From Klebsiella sp. WP3-W18-ESBL-02 (lineage in GTDB: Bacteria > Pseudomonadota > Gammaproteobacteria > Enterobacterales > Enterobacteriaceae), in NCBI RefSeq assembly GCF_014168815.1, contig NZ_AP021972.1, positions 5,022,001 through 5,086,000 on the forward strand: DNA of 64,000 bases, written 5' to 3'. This document shows positions 17,872 through 25,979 of the stretch, piece after piece (positions within the stretch are counted from its first letter, which is position 1; each line of letters opens with the position of its first letter). Under the pieces are notes generated by a model. It saw only the letters and a program-made list of their open reading frames with translations. It was not told the origin of the DNA and did no database searches. The translations under genes were made by a program, and so were the position numbers.

Positions 17872-18984
17872 TTAAGCAGTTTTCATTCGATACGCAAACA
17901 TTGAAATTACATTCTCAGAGTTCACACATGACGCAGAAACCAAAGTGTCATCATTAGCAAGTTCTGCGAGCATCGTAGGGGTTATGCTCAAACGCTGGGC
18001 TAATGTTTCGATATCCACGGACAAATCATTTAACAGGCATTTCATTGCTTTACTGAATAGTTCTGGCTTCTCACAAGGGATCAAATAATCTTCTTTCTCA
18101 TCAATAGCCTCACCCTTTCGCTTGAGACCAAAAAAGGCGGTTTTGTATTGAGCGTCAGTCAAAAGCCCAAGTTGATGTGCTCTATAAATGATCGCGGCCT
18201 TACTCACTTTCCACGTTAATTTAAACTGGCTAAGACCTTGCCAGTCGATTCGACCACCAATCGGACGTGGAAAATATTTCGCCATAGCTGTTCTTGGCAA
18301 AAGCAATGCAGACGCGAAGCGGTTAGCCTGCGACTCAGTAGCCCTGTCTCCAGTAGAGACCCCCTCATGTAAAATTAAATGTGCAACCTCGTGAGCGATA
18401 TCAAACCGCTGACGGCAGGGTGACTTTTTAGCTGTATTCCTTACGATAAATGGGCGGCTCAAAGGAACAGAAAGAGCATCAACATCGTCAGAAACAGAAT
18501 CAAAAGAAGTGACAAACGCTCCCAGCTTTTCAGCAAGACGAGTCATGTTATCGATCGGCCCAAAACCTAGCCCCCAATCAGTCCGGCACTTCTCCGCTGC
18601 TTTTTCGATATCCTCTTGAGTATCCACCTTCAGTTCAGGAAATCTTACTTGCGGTAACTCCAGATACTCTTCAAAAATTTCAATAAGTCGTCGATACAGC
18701 TCAGCTTTGGCGAGAGTCGCCATTTTTGTGGCGACTCTCGTAGAACTACGCTTGCGGAAGTGAACGATCTCTTCATTTACAGGAGACTGCCATTGCTCTT
18801 CAAAAAAATGAGGCATCACCAGCAAGACGGCAGCTAATTTATTCGCAAGCTCGGGTGTTGGAACAGCCGTGCCGGATTCCAGCCGCTGAATATACTGGCG
18901 GGTCTTATCGACCCGCTCAGCTACTTGCTCCAGTGATAGCTCGTGATACAGACGAGCCAATCTTAAATTAGAACCGTTAAACAC
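17872..18984 (-). CDS. HTH-ImmA/IrrE metallopeptidase, prophage cargo
   Basis: 370 residues. Residues 1-60 form an XRE/Cro-type helix-turn-helix (LSLEQVAERVDKTRQYIQRLE). Around 190-230 lies the ImmA/IrrE (DUF955) zinc-protease signature H198-E-V-A-H202 with a second Glu at 217 in ESQANRFA. The C-terminal 80 residues look helical and are not recognised. Such fusions cleave a partner or repressor to switch on a response, and some serve as antitoxins or sensors. It follows the unknown partner gene by 23 bases, so the two are one operon. Located in the A-Q interval where P2 carries tin and old, suggesting an anti-phage or exclusion function. The architecture may be comparable with the RosmerTA defence family, but this could not be tested. 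Confidence 0.82.
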   Translation of the reverse strand: MFNGSNLRLARLYHELSLEQVAERVDKTRQYIQRLESGTAVPTPELANKLAAVLLVMPHFFEEQWQSPVNEEIVHFRKRSSTRVATKMATLAKAELYRRLIEIFEEYLELPQVRFPELKVDTQEDIEKAAEKCRTDWGLGFGPIDNMTRLAEKLGAFVTSFDSVSDDVDALSVPLSRPFIVRNTAKKSPCRQRFDIAHEVAHLILHEGVSTGDRATESQANRFASALLLPRTAMAKYFPRPIGGRIDWQGLSQFKLTWKVSKAAIIYRAHQLGLLTDAQYKTAFFGLKRKGEAIDEKEDYLIPCEKPELFSKAMKCLLNDLSVDIETLAQRLSITPTMLAELANDDTLVSASCVNSENVISMFAYRMKTA

Positions 18985-19007
18985 TTTTCACCTTCTACTC
19001 ATTAATC

Positions 19008-19601
19008 TCAATCGCTCTCTTTTTCTTCCTTTTCGGGACGAGAAGGGCGAATGTCATCAAGTTCAATTCTAACAGACTCTGGCGGTGTATCATCCGTAGA
19101 GTGCAACAATGCTGTTGTTGGTTCATCGTTGTACGTCCACTTAGATACTTCTTCGTCCAAAGCGTTATAACCAATGAAATGAACTTTAGCGCCTTCACCC
19201 TCAAATTCGGGTTTCTCAACAACAAAGCGATGTAAAACGGGAATGTCCACCTCAGGAGCAAAAAGCTGATCAGCAGGATTTCGACGATAAAAACCATCCT
19301 TTTTAGGATTGGCCGGATCATCAGTGAAGAAACGAACAGGAATTGTATCGATCGTAAAAGTGATGTCTAAACCAGCGTTGGTGAGATGAAGCCAGTCGTA
19401 CTGTCCACTCAAACATAAATCAATAAGTAACTGCCATTGACGACCAAAAGTACAAGTAGAACGTGTATAGTTGTTATCCAAGGTGGTCGAAAGTTGAGCA
19501 TATGTGTCATTTAAGACCCTTAACAATTCTTTAGCAATAATTGTTAAACGCTCTTCAGTTAATTGTGGGTGAAAGTCCCAAGGTAAAGGCTGCTTAGACA
19601 T
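19008..19601 (-). CDS. Unrecognised partner of the HTH-ImmA/IrrE protein
   Basis: 197 residues from ATG 19601, which has GGAG ten bases upstream; an in-frame TTG 24 bases further up is less likely. I do not recognise a family. The protein is soluble, with a mixed helix/strand middle (LDITFTIDTIPVRFFTDD, FHPQL at the start) and a charged, disordered C-terminal tail (PSRPEKEEKESD). First gene of the two-gene cargo operon. By position it could be the effector or toxin controlled by the HTH-protease, or its substrate. Base composition is more AT-rich than flanking phage genes, as expected of cargo. Confidence 0.75.
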   Translation of the reverse strand: MSKQPLPWDFHPQLTEERLTIIAKELLRVLNDTYAQLSTTLDNNYTRSTCTFGRQWQLLIDLCLSGQYDWLHLTNAGLDITFTIDTIPVRFFTDDPANPKKDGFYRRNPADQLFAPEVDIPVLHRFVVEKPEFEGEGAKVHFIGYNALDEEVSKWTYNDEPTTALLHSTDDTPPESVRIELDDIRPSRPEKEEKESD

Positions 19602-19619
19602 CAATCCAAATCTCCATGA

Positions 19620-19677
19620 GTGCAAATATCAAACTTTGTCAACCAGAATGATGGTGCAGATTTTTCAATTTGTCAAC
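19620..19677 (-). promoter_or_regulatory. Promoter/operator repeats of the cargo operon
   Basis: Two imperfect direct repeats (19620-19643 and 19654-19677, 34 bp apart). On the minus strand each begins GTTGACAAA and ends near TTTGCAC or CTGCAC. Both supply a consensus -35 TTGACA; the upstream one has CATCAT 17 bases on as a possible -10. The upstream repeat overlaps the end of gene A. Good candidate for autoregulation by the HTH protein. Confidence 0.55.
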
Positions 19678-22070
19678 TTACCCCTGTTAATTTTTACAGC
19701 CACTTTCCAGCGATTGAGAAGCTCATCAGATTTTTTCTTAACTGCCATTTTTTCAGTTGCTAATTTACCTATCCCCGACGCGGCGCGATTGCGCGACACC
19801 AGCCGCCCGTCCTGCACGGTCATAACAAGATCGCCGCACGCCACTGACGCACCGGCCATCATCGATCTGACCATTCCGGCGCTGGCATCAATCCCACGCA
19901 GCGCCAGCAGTTCACTGATCTGCTGCTCTTTCACGGACAGCCCGGCCCTGTCTTCCCTATCCGGTGGCCGTTTTTTACGCTTACTTCGCACATCGGCACT
20001 GAGCCGCTGCGCCAGTTCTCGCTTTTCCTGCCGTGAAAGCGCATCAAAATTCACCGTCACGCCCTCAGCTGGCACAGTCATTTCTGACTGCCCTGTAGCT
20101 TCGCTGGCGGCATGTTCAACACCGTCAGCACCTGCCGCGGGATCCCGCGTACAGTTATTGACAGAACTCCGAGGGGCGGCGCTGCCGCCTGAAAAACCAA
20201 CGTCAACGGCCACACCGTCAGCGCTCTGGCGCTTCGGCACGATTTTGTATTGAGTGGTGCGGGTGAAGATCAAAGAGTCATTGCCCGTAATAGGGCAGTA
20301 AATACCTGTGATTCGCTGGACGTTATCGCCGTAGGCGTTGCCGTTTTCAGTGGTTTCATAATTCAGACGGATGCGCAGCTTATCGCGCTCAACCAATGGG
20401 CCACCCTGGACTAATACGTAGTTATCCCATTCGCCACCGTTAGCGGCCTGCCGGGCGGTTTCCAGTTCAGGGTGTAACACCAGTTCGCGATCGCCCAGGC
20501 GGCGAAGTTCGCGATATACCGTGACCGGCGCACCGCCGATCTGCTGAAACTGACGAATAGCCCAGCGCGATGCCCACGCGCTAACGCGGAGTGACATTTC
20601 TTTCAGGTCTTCCCCGGTTTCGTCGTCTTTCTCACCATCCAGCGCGAAGCCGTCGATATTCTTCGAAATGTATTTCGCTATGTAGCCGGTTGCGCTGCCG
20701 TGGGCATCGTCGATCGGCACAACCTGAAAGCGGTTTTCCTGCGCTCCCGGTTCGTTGCCGTCTTCTTTCAGGGCATATTTACGGAAGATTTCGCGCGCCT
20801 GCTCGACGCATTCCGGGCGCATAAAAAGAAGTAAATGCCAGTGTGGCGTTGCATCGTGGTGCGGTTCGACCACGCGAAAACCAAAGACGCGGATCCCTTT
20901 TCTCTTCCACGCTGCGCGGGTTCTCGCCCAGACTTTGCAAAGATATTGCTGCGTCTCGCGCGGCGACGCGCCACAGTATTTATTATTGCGGCGCCCGTTA
21001 TGCTGCATGGAGTGGTAACGGGAAGGTGCTGTCAGCGTGTAGAAGTCACCGGCCAGCCCTTCCAGCTTCGCCAGATCTTCAAAGCCGCGCATTCTCGTCA
21101 TGAGTTCGCGGCGACGGTTGGCCGGATTGGCAACACTGCCAGCGACTTTATCGATCAGTGAAATGCGCTCGCCCGTGTCCTGATCTTCCAGTTCCATAGC
21201 CTTGAGGTATTCACGGTTAGCCTTTTTCTGGGCCAGCCATTCCGTAAGGCACGGGGCGCTACTGTATGGGGAAGATTTTTTCTGGACGTATCCCGCTGCG
21301 ATCATCAAATGCTCACGCCACCGGGCATGGATACGGCGCAGGCGGTTTAACCACCACTGCGGTGACTCAAGGCGAAGAACCGCGCGTAACGCGTCCTCCG
21401 CTTCCAGTTCTTCATTGCAATACGCCGTCCAGCCGGGGATCGGCGTTTTCAGATGCACCGCCAGCGACGCAATACGGCCATAGCCAGAAAGCGCCGCGAA
21501 CTCAGGATCTCCGGTGCGTGCCAATTGGTGATCGGACTCGCGTATAAACTCGCTCGTAAAGATATCGGCAAGCGTATAAGCCAGTCTTTTTAACTCTTTC
21601 TTCCCTGCCCAGAGCATACGGAACAGCTGATCGCGAATTGGCAGCAGAATGCCGGGCATCATAGTGTCAGGCTGGTAAACACTGTTCACGCTATCAATTC
21701 GCGTTAATACGTGGCGCTCAAAGGTATTAACCAGCCAGTGATCTGCCGCTTTGCGGTCTTTCGCGTCCAGTGCATCCAGCTTCGCGGCAAAGTGGCGGCG
21801 GATATACTGCGGAAGTGAAGCCAGACGGCGACGCAGCAGCTTGCTGCGCTCCGGCTTTTCGTCTTCCGCTACCAGTTCACTGAACGCAATATGCTTACGC
21901 GTGCCGTCCGGCGTGAGATAGTCGAAACCATCCAGCCCCGGCGCTACATCAACGCCAATAGGATGGTATGGTTTGTTTCCCCCATAAGCGTAAGGGATAG
22001 CATTGTCAGTGCTACCCGGATACGGTGGAGGTGGAGAAGGGGCGCGACGGCCACGGGTTTCCGTGGTCAT
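19665..22070 (-). CDS. Replication initiation protein A (rolling-circle nickase)
   Basis: 801 residues (P2 gpA 761). HUH-type endonuclease: metal-binding motif PHWHLLLF and two catalytic tyrosines Y463 and Y467 in YIAKY, matching P2 Y450/Y454. It nicks the phage origin, usually inside its own gene, and starts rolling-circle replication. The C-terminal part is variable. ATGA overlap with the 59-residue gene upstream. Confidence 0.93.
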   Translation of the reverse strand: MTTETRGRRAPSPPPPYPGSTDNAIPYAYGGNKPYHPIGVDVAPGLDGFDYLTPDGTRKHIAFSELVAEDEKPERSKLLRRRLASLPQYIRRHFAAKLDALDAKDRKAADHWLVNTFERHVLTRIDSVNSVYQPDTMMPGILLPIRDQLFRMLWAGKKELKRLAYTLADIFTSEFIRESDHQLARTGDPEFAALSGYGRIASLAVHLKTPIPGWTAYCNEELEAEDALRAVLRLESPQWWLNRLRRIHARWREHLMIAAGYVQKKSSPYSSAPCLTEWLAQKKANREYLKAMELEDQDTGERISLIDKVAGSVANPANRRRELMTRMRGFEDLAKLEGLAGDFYTLTAPSRYHSMQHNGRRNNKYCGASPRETQQYLCKVWARTRAAWKRKGIRVFGFRVVEPHHDATPHWHLLLFMRPECVEQAREIFRKYALKEDGNEPGAQENRFQVVPIDDAHGSATGYIAKYISKNIDGFALDGEKDDETGEDLKEMSLRVSAWASRWAIRQFQQIGGAPVTVYRELRRLGDRELVLHPELETARQAANGGEWDNYVLVQGGPLVERDKLRIRLNYETTENGNAYGDNVQRITGIYCPITGNDSLIFTRTTQYKIVPKRQSADGVAVDVGFSGGSAAPRSSVNNCTRDPAAGADGVEHAASEATGQSEMTVPAEGVTVNFDALSRQEKRELAQRLSADVRSKRKKRPPDREDRAGLSVKEQQISELLALRGIDASAGMVRSMMAGASVACGDLVMTVQDGRLVSRNRAASGIGKLATEKMAVKKKSDELLNRWKVAVKINRGKLTN

Positions 22071-22246
22071 ATTTGAACTACATCCCCTACTTTAACGGCT
22101 TTGGCTTCCTCTTCTGATTTCTTCAGAATTGTGGTTATTGACTCCCTTCCATAAGCTGTTACTTTCGCCTCAACCAACCAATACGGCGCAATCTCGCCAC
22201 GACTCACGCTTATGATTTCAACGATCCAGGCGTCTGTAAGATTCAT
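22067..22246 (-). CDS. 59-residue phage early protein, unknown
   Basis: Begins ATG 22246 inside the stop of the Dam gene (TAATG) and ends in an ATGA overlap with A, so it is translationally coupled on both sides. The sequence has a beta-rich start (AWIVEIISVSRGEIAPYWLV) and a C-terminal VKVGDVVQI, suggesting a small barrel-like fold. Function unknown. Confidence 0.7.
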   Translation of the reverse strand: MNLTDAWIVEIISVSRGEIAPYWLVEAKVTAYGRESITTILKKSEEEAKAVKVGDVVQI

Positions 22247-23217
22247 TAAAAAGCCTCCAGATCGTCAAACGTGCCCGCCGCAACCATCGCGTTGTAAGTC
22301 GCATCACCCATCACGGCGCCACAATCAGGGCAACCGCCGCCGTAACGCCCGCAGCAGTCGCAGACAGGCAGCACGCCGATCACTTCTTTGGCCTTCTGGC
22401 GGTTGTCTTTGTCGGTGCTGACGGAACGTTGCACGCTGATTTCGTGCATCTTGAAGGGCTGATAAATCGCGCGGGTGGCTTCGGTGTCGCTGTTTGAAAT
22501 GACGACCTTCACGCCATGCTTACGGTTAACTTCCAGCAGTGCCTGGACTAACTGGCGGTGGTTGTCTTCCGTGAATGGTTCGGTATGGTATTGGGTGAAG
22601 TCCGCTGTTTTGCTCTCAGGCAGATAAGGCGGATCGCAGTAAACGAGAACATCGCCACCCGTGACGACCTGTAAAGAACGCTGGAACGGCGCGCAAAGAA
22701 ATATTGCCTTTGTATCGTTGGCCTTTTCGGCAAACAGGCGGATTTCATTTTCAGGAAAGTAGACGCTCTTATACTTGCCAAACGGCACGTTAAAGCCGGT
22801 CTTACGGCTGTAACGGCATAAGCCGTTATAACCGTGGCGGTTCAGATACAGGAATTGAGCAGCACGCATGATGCACGCCATTTCAGCGCCATAACGCACC
22901 CCACCGCTTTTAACCGTACCCACCTGCTTATTGAACGCGGCGCGGACTTCGTTGTATCCCTGCGGGCTGTTCTTACTGTTGAACAGTTCGCGGGCCGCAT
23001 CGATCACTAAGTCCGGGTAACGGGTGACTTCCCGATACAGGTTAATAAGATCCGGGTTGATATCAGCCAGCACATAGCGGCGGTATTCAGTCGCCAGAAA
23101 TACCGATGCGCCGCCTACGAACGGTTCGATCAGGCAGTCGGCTTTAGGAAGGTGCAGCAGCAGGTCAGGAAGGACACGGGTTTTACCCCCTGCCCATTTG
23201 ATGAACGGGCGGATCAT
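22246..23217 (-). CDS. DNA adenine methyltransferase (Dam-type)
   Basis: 323 residues from ATG 23217, preceded by GGAG; the upstream in-frame extension has no site. Class alpha m6A methylase motifs: FIKWAGGK (motif I, SAM) near the N-terminus and DPPY at 195-198 (catalytic). Likely GATC-specific like host Dam (inference). The C-terminal 45 residues add a four-cysteine cluster (CDCCGRYGGGCPDC), a zinc-ribbon-like tail absent from host Dam. Early operon, between small genes and A. Confidence 0.85.
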   Translation of the reverse strand: MIRPFIKWAGGKTRVLPDLLLHLPKADCLIEPFVGGASVFLATEYRRYVLADINPDLINLYREVTRYPDLVIDAARELFNSKNSPQGYNEVRAAFNKQVGTVKSGGVRYGAEMACIMRAAQFLYLNRHGYNGLCRYSRKTGFNVPFGKYKSVYFPENEIRLFAEKANDTKAIFLCAPFQRSLQVVTGGDVLVYCDPPYLPESKTADFTQYHTEPFTEDNHRQLVQALLEVNRKHGVKVVISNSDTEATRAIYQPFKMHEISVQRSVSTDKDNRQKAKEVIGVLPVCDCCGRYGGGCPDCGAVMGDATYNAMVAAGTFDDLEAF

Positions 23218-23218
23218 T

Positions 23219-23431
23219 TTACAGGACTCCGTAATGGGAAGCTGGAATAGAAGGGCGCTGCAACTCTTCAATGCAGTGCTGGCGCAGATTGCTTATAAAA
23301 TTGGTGGTTACTGACCCACTGGCAGAAAGGGTTAACTCGCCATCACGGCGGGTTTTAATGGTTAAACCTTCATTTTCGATAGCAGGTAAAAGAACATGCA
23401 AAATGAAGCTATATTGATCACGTCTGGTCAT
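23219..23431 (-). CDS. 70-residue phage early protein, unknown
   Basis: Not recognised. Ends one base before the Dam start and supplies its ribosome binding site, so the genes are coupled. Mixed charged/hydrophobic, soluble. Confidence 0.6.
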   Translation of the reverse strand: MTRRDQYSFILHVLLPAIENEGLTIKTRRDGELTLSASGSVTTNFISNLRQHCIEELQRPSIPASHYGVL

Positions 23432-23516
23432 TATCTCTTCCTCAAAAAAGAATGAGTTGAACCGCCGCCACTTAATAAAGAGGCGGAGAAAATAGAGTTG
23501 ATTTTTTAAAACCGAA

Positions 23517-23747
23517 TTACTTAATTAGCTTTTTAAATAATTCAGCCAGTGCAAGCAGGAATCCTTTATTTATTCTTTGGGTATAAATAAACGGTTTATT
23601 TTTACCTTTGATAAATTGAACCTTCGCCGGTTCGGGCTTAAAAAATCTTCCGTCCGGCGTTTCCAGCCAGCCGCGTGAGTTCTTGAAGTGTGTGACCTGG
23701 CACCCGTGCTTAAGCAGGCTTGCCAGTGATGGGCATTCATCGTGCAT
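23517..23747 (-). CDS. 76-residue phage early protein, unknown
   Basis: Start placed at ATG 23747 (MHDECPSLASLL), overlapping the upstream gene's stop by 11 bases. Basic protein with WLETPDGRFFKPEP and a C-terminal amphipathic helix. Family not recognised. AT-rich compared with structural genes. Confidence 0.6.
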   Translation of the reverse strand: MHDECPSLASLLKHGCQVTHFKNSRGWLETPDGRFFKPEPAKVQFIKGKNKPFIYTQRINKGFLLALAELFKKLIK

Positions 23748-23943
23748 CACTGCCCCCTTGCTTATACATCTGGTCAACCGTGCGCATGGCTTCCGCTAAA
23801 GCAAAGTCACGCCCGTAATAATCACCATTGCTGGAAATACGATAAGAGTGCTTAAACGTAAATGGATTACGCGGGCATTTCTGAATAGTGAAGCCACGAT
23901 ATAAATATGAATGACGACTTAACTGTATTAATTGCACAGCCAC
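23737..23943 (-). CDS. 68-residue phage early protein, unknown
   Basis: Start set at GTG 23943, which has a GGGGG site six to seven bases upstream; a longer frame (to 23988) overlaps the preceding gene. Not recognised; contains SYRISSNGDYYGRDFALAEA. Confidence 0.55.
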   Translation of the reverse strand: MAVQLIQLSRHSYLYRGFTIQKCPRNPFTFKHSYRISSNGDYYGRDFALAEAMRTVDQMYKQGGSDAR

Positions 23944-23953
23944 AAAAGCCCCC

Positions 23954-24157
23954 TCACATTCCCAATTTAAGCAATTTACCATCAACATGGCGGGCCACGT
24001 CTTTGGTTATTTTCTTAATCAGCTTTTTATCCCTGATCATAAACTCGCCGCTATTGGTGCGAATCATGAATCCCGTTTGCATATCTTTTAAATGGGTGTC
24101 CAGAATGTCGTTGCATTCACGCACCCGGTTTTCGTGGTTGGCTGTTTTCTGGCTCAT
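23954..24157 (-). CDS. 67-residue phage early protein, unknown
   Basis: Start at ATG 24157 (MSQKTANHENRVREC), ten bases after the cox stop; the open frame continues further upstream only as a shadow of cox. Basic C-terminus (KKLIKKITKDVARHVDGK). Function unknown. Confidence 0.6.
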   Translation of the reverse strand: MSQKTANHENRVRECNDILDTHLKDMQTGFMIRTNSGEFMIRDKKLIKKITKDVARHVDGKLLKLGM

Positions 24158-24167
24158 CGCGATAACC

Positions 24168-24449
24168 TCAAAGACCGATCCACAGCAACCAAGCGTCGCG
24201 CTGCTCTCTCGGACGGTTGTAGTAGGCGTCACGCATTGCACGATTGAACTCAGGAATATAGATCCAATTCTCAGCACGGGCACCCAGGCTTTCCGGGTTC
24301 TTCCACGGAATGATCGGCAACTTACCGTCTTCAATCATGCTCTTAACCGTGGCGGGCTTCTTACCGATTAACTCGGCAAATTTAGGGTATGGAACCGCGT
24401 CAACGGCGTGACGCACTTCAATGAACCCCTCTAACTCTTTCTCTGTCAT
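24168..24449 (-). CDS. cox: Cox: excisionase and repressor of the C promoter
   Basis: 93 residues, clearly homologous to P2 Cox (91): a winged-helix start (AVPYPKFAELIGKKPATVKSMIEDGKLPII) and the conserved end REQRDAWLLWIGL. In P2, Cox represses Pc, promotes excision at attP and blocks integration. Divergent from C, with about 100 bases between. First gene of the early operon. Confidence 0.92.
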   Translation of the reverse strand: MTEKELEGFIEVRHAVDAVPYPKFAELIGKKPATVKSMIEDGKLPIIPWKNPESLGARAENWIYIPEFNRAMRDAYYNRPREQRDAWLLWIGL

Positions 24450-24471
24450 GTGTCATAATCCCCATCGGCGC

Positions 24472-24502
24472 TAGGCGCTTATTTCGGCTTGTAACTGCTT
24501 AT
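24472..24502. repeat. 31-bp element in cox/C control region, repeated near att
   Basis: Matches 24 of 31 positions of 25949-25979, including 15 identical consecutive bases (CTTGTAACTGCTTAT). Both regions are Cox targets in P2, so it is a candidate Cox-binding element. Int or host-factor binding is an alternative. Confidence 0.6.
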
Positions 24503-24549
24503 ATTAGCGGTTGCTAATGGTAGAGATTACCACCCTTAAGGAGAATGTT

Positions 24550-24870
24550 ATGGTAGAGATCCCTACCCCGTCAAGCGGCGTGGGTGAAAAAATCAGAGCT
24601 ATCAGGGATGCGGAGGGGTTAACAAGGCAGCAATTCTTTGAATTAACTGGAATACCTGCTGGCACGCAGAAGTATTACGAGACAGGAAGAGTGGAGAGTA
24701 TTGGTAGCGATATCTTGCTTAAGATCACTCAGCATTCACGTTTCGCAAAATACACGCTCTGGCTCATGACTGATAAGACCGCCCCTCAAGCTGGTCAAAT
24801 CGCACCGGCCCTCGCACACATTGGGCCAGAGTCAACTGGATCAGACCGCTCCGAGAAACAAACTGGTTAA
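24550..24870 (+). CDS. Immunity repressor C (P2-type)
   Basis: 106 residues from ATG 24550 (AAGGAG six bases upstream). Helix-turn-helix LTRQQFFELTGIPAGTQKYYE, and a C-terminal half (YTLWLMTD, GQIAPALAH) almost as in P2 C (99 residues). A small non-cleavable P2-type repressor lacks a LexA-like protease domain, so direct SOS induction is not expected. Upstream TTG/ATG codons at 24511-24517 lack a binding site. Confidence 0.92.
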   Translation: MVEIPTPSSGVGEKIRAIRDAEGLTRQQFFELTGIPAGTQKYYETGRVESIGSDILLKITQHSRFAKYTLWLMTDKTAPQAGQIAPALAHIGPESTGSDRSEKQTG

Positions 24871-24939
24871 CTGTTTATAAACATTACATTTTCACTATCT
24901 GTTATCAGGATGGGGAAATAAACGCCGGAGGGCTTTCTT

Positions 24940-25920
24940 ATGTCGATTAAGAAGCTCGAAGGTGGTCAATATGAAGTGGACGTATGGCCGCGCGGACGTA
25001 ACGGAAAACGTATCCGCAGGCGATTTGAGAAGAAACAAGAGGCAGTTCTTTTTGAGCGTTATGTATTAGCCAACGCCGACAAAAAAGAATGGCTGGGCGC
25101 GAGCGTTGACCGCCGTACCTTAAGCGAGTTGTTAGATACCTGGTGGCTGCTATATGGACAGACTCAGGAAAATGGCGAGATTGAAAAGCGGCACCTGAAT
25201 AAAACAATCAGGGCGCTTGGTGATCCAGCCGTTAACCGACTGAACAAGCGAATGATTGCACAGCACCGAAGCCAACGGCTGGAAGACGGTATCAGCGCAG
25301 CAACGATCAACCGGGATATTTACCGTTTGTCCGGGATGTTCAGCACGTTGATAAAGCTGGAAGAGTTCAGAAAGGAAAACCCCTGTAAGGGTCTGGAACC
25401 ACTGAAAGAAGCGCCGCCAGCTATGACTTATCTCGCCAAATCAGAGATCAGCAAATTGCTGGATACTCTGACCGGCGACGATCGACGTGTAGCACTGCTA
25501 TGCCTCAGCACTGGCGCACGCTGGGGTGAAGGCAGCACGCTGCGAGGTGAGCAGGTTAATCACGGGCGCGTGACGTTCCTTAAGACCAAAAACGGGAAAA
25601 AGCGCACGGTTCCCATATCGGAAGAACTGGAGAAAGAGATCAAGACCAGCGACACCGGGCCATTGTTCAAAGTTGACTATGAAAACTTCTGCGAACGGCT
25701 CAGACAGGTTAAGCCCGATTTACCACGCGGGCAGGCCACGCATGTGCTTCGGCATACATTTGCAAGCTGGTTCATGATGAACGGGGGGAACATTATTGCG
25801 TTACAGCAAATTCTGGGGCACGCCAGCATACAACAGACGATGGTTTATGCTCACCTTGCACCTGATTACCTGCAACACGCAGTAACTTTAAACCCTCTTG
25901 GCGGCGGGCTGATGGTGTGA
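24940..25920 (+). CDS. int: Integrase (tyrosine recombinase)
   Basis: 326 residues (P2 Int 337). Catalytic residues visible: R194 (TGARWGE), K in TKNGKKRTVP, H268-x-x-R271 (HVLRH), H294 (GHAS) and Y303 (MVYAH). Transcribed from the C promoter side, 69 bases after C, toward the attachment site. Its site at the cpxP 3' end indicates a specificity different from that of P2's main site. Confidence 0.95.
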   Translation: MSIKKLEGGQYEVDVWPRGRNGKRIRRRFEKKQEAVLFERYVLANADKKEWLGASVDRRTLSELLDTWWLLYGQTQENGEIEKRHLNKTIRALGDPAVNRLNKRMIAQHRSQRLEDGISAATINRDIYRLSGMFSTLIKLEEFRKENPCKGLEPLKEAPPAMTYLAKSEISKLLDTLTGDDRRVALLCLSTGARWGEGSTLRGEQVNHGRVTFLKTKNGKKRTVPISEELEKEIKTSDTGPLFKVDYENFCERLRQVKPDLPRGQATHVLRHTFASWFMMNGGNIIALQQILGHASIQQTMVYAHLAPDYLQHAVTLNPLGGGLMV

Positions 25921-25925
25921 CAATG

Positions 25926-25945
25926 TTGTCTACATCTTGTCTACA
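25926..25945. promoter_or_regulatory. Candidate Int arm-type sites (two TTGTCTACA repeats)
   Basis: TTGTCTACA occurs at 25926-25934 and 25937-25945, 11 bp apart, just after the int stop. The complement TGTAGACA resembles the P2 Int arm consensus TGTGGACA as I remember it. Their place between int and the core is that expected of an arm of attP. Confidence 0.6.
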
Positions 25946-25948
25946 CCC

Positions 25949-25979
25949 TTAGCGCTTTATCCTTCTTGTAACTGCTTAT
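25949..25979. repeat. 31-bp element near the attachment site (partner of 24472-24502)
   Basis: Second copy of the element found in the cox/C control region; lies between the arm-type sites and the phage-host junction. Candidate Cox or Int binding site. Confidence 0.6.

Noticed and set aside
17545..17957. Open frames of about 105-120 codons between Q and the cargo module on the plus strand
   Set aside because: No ribosome binding sites, low-complexity Pro/Arg-rich translation, run through the strong terminator at 17831-17856 and into the 3' end of the cargo gene.
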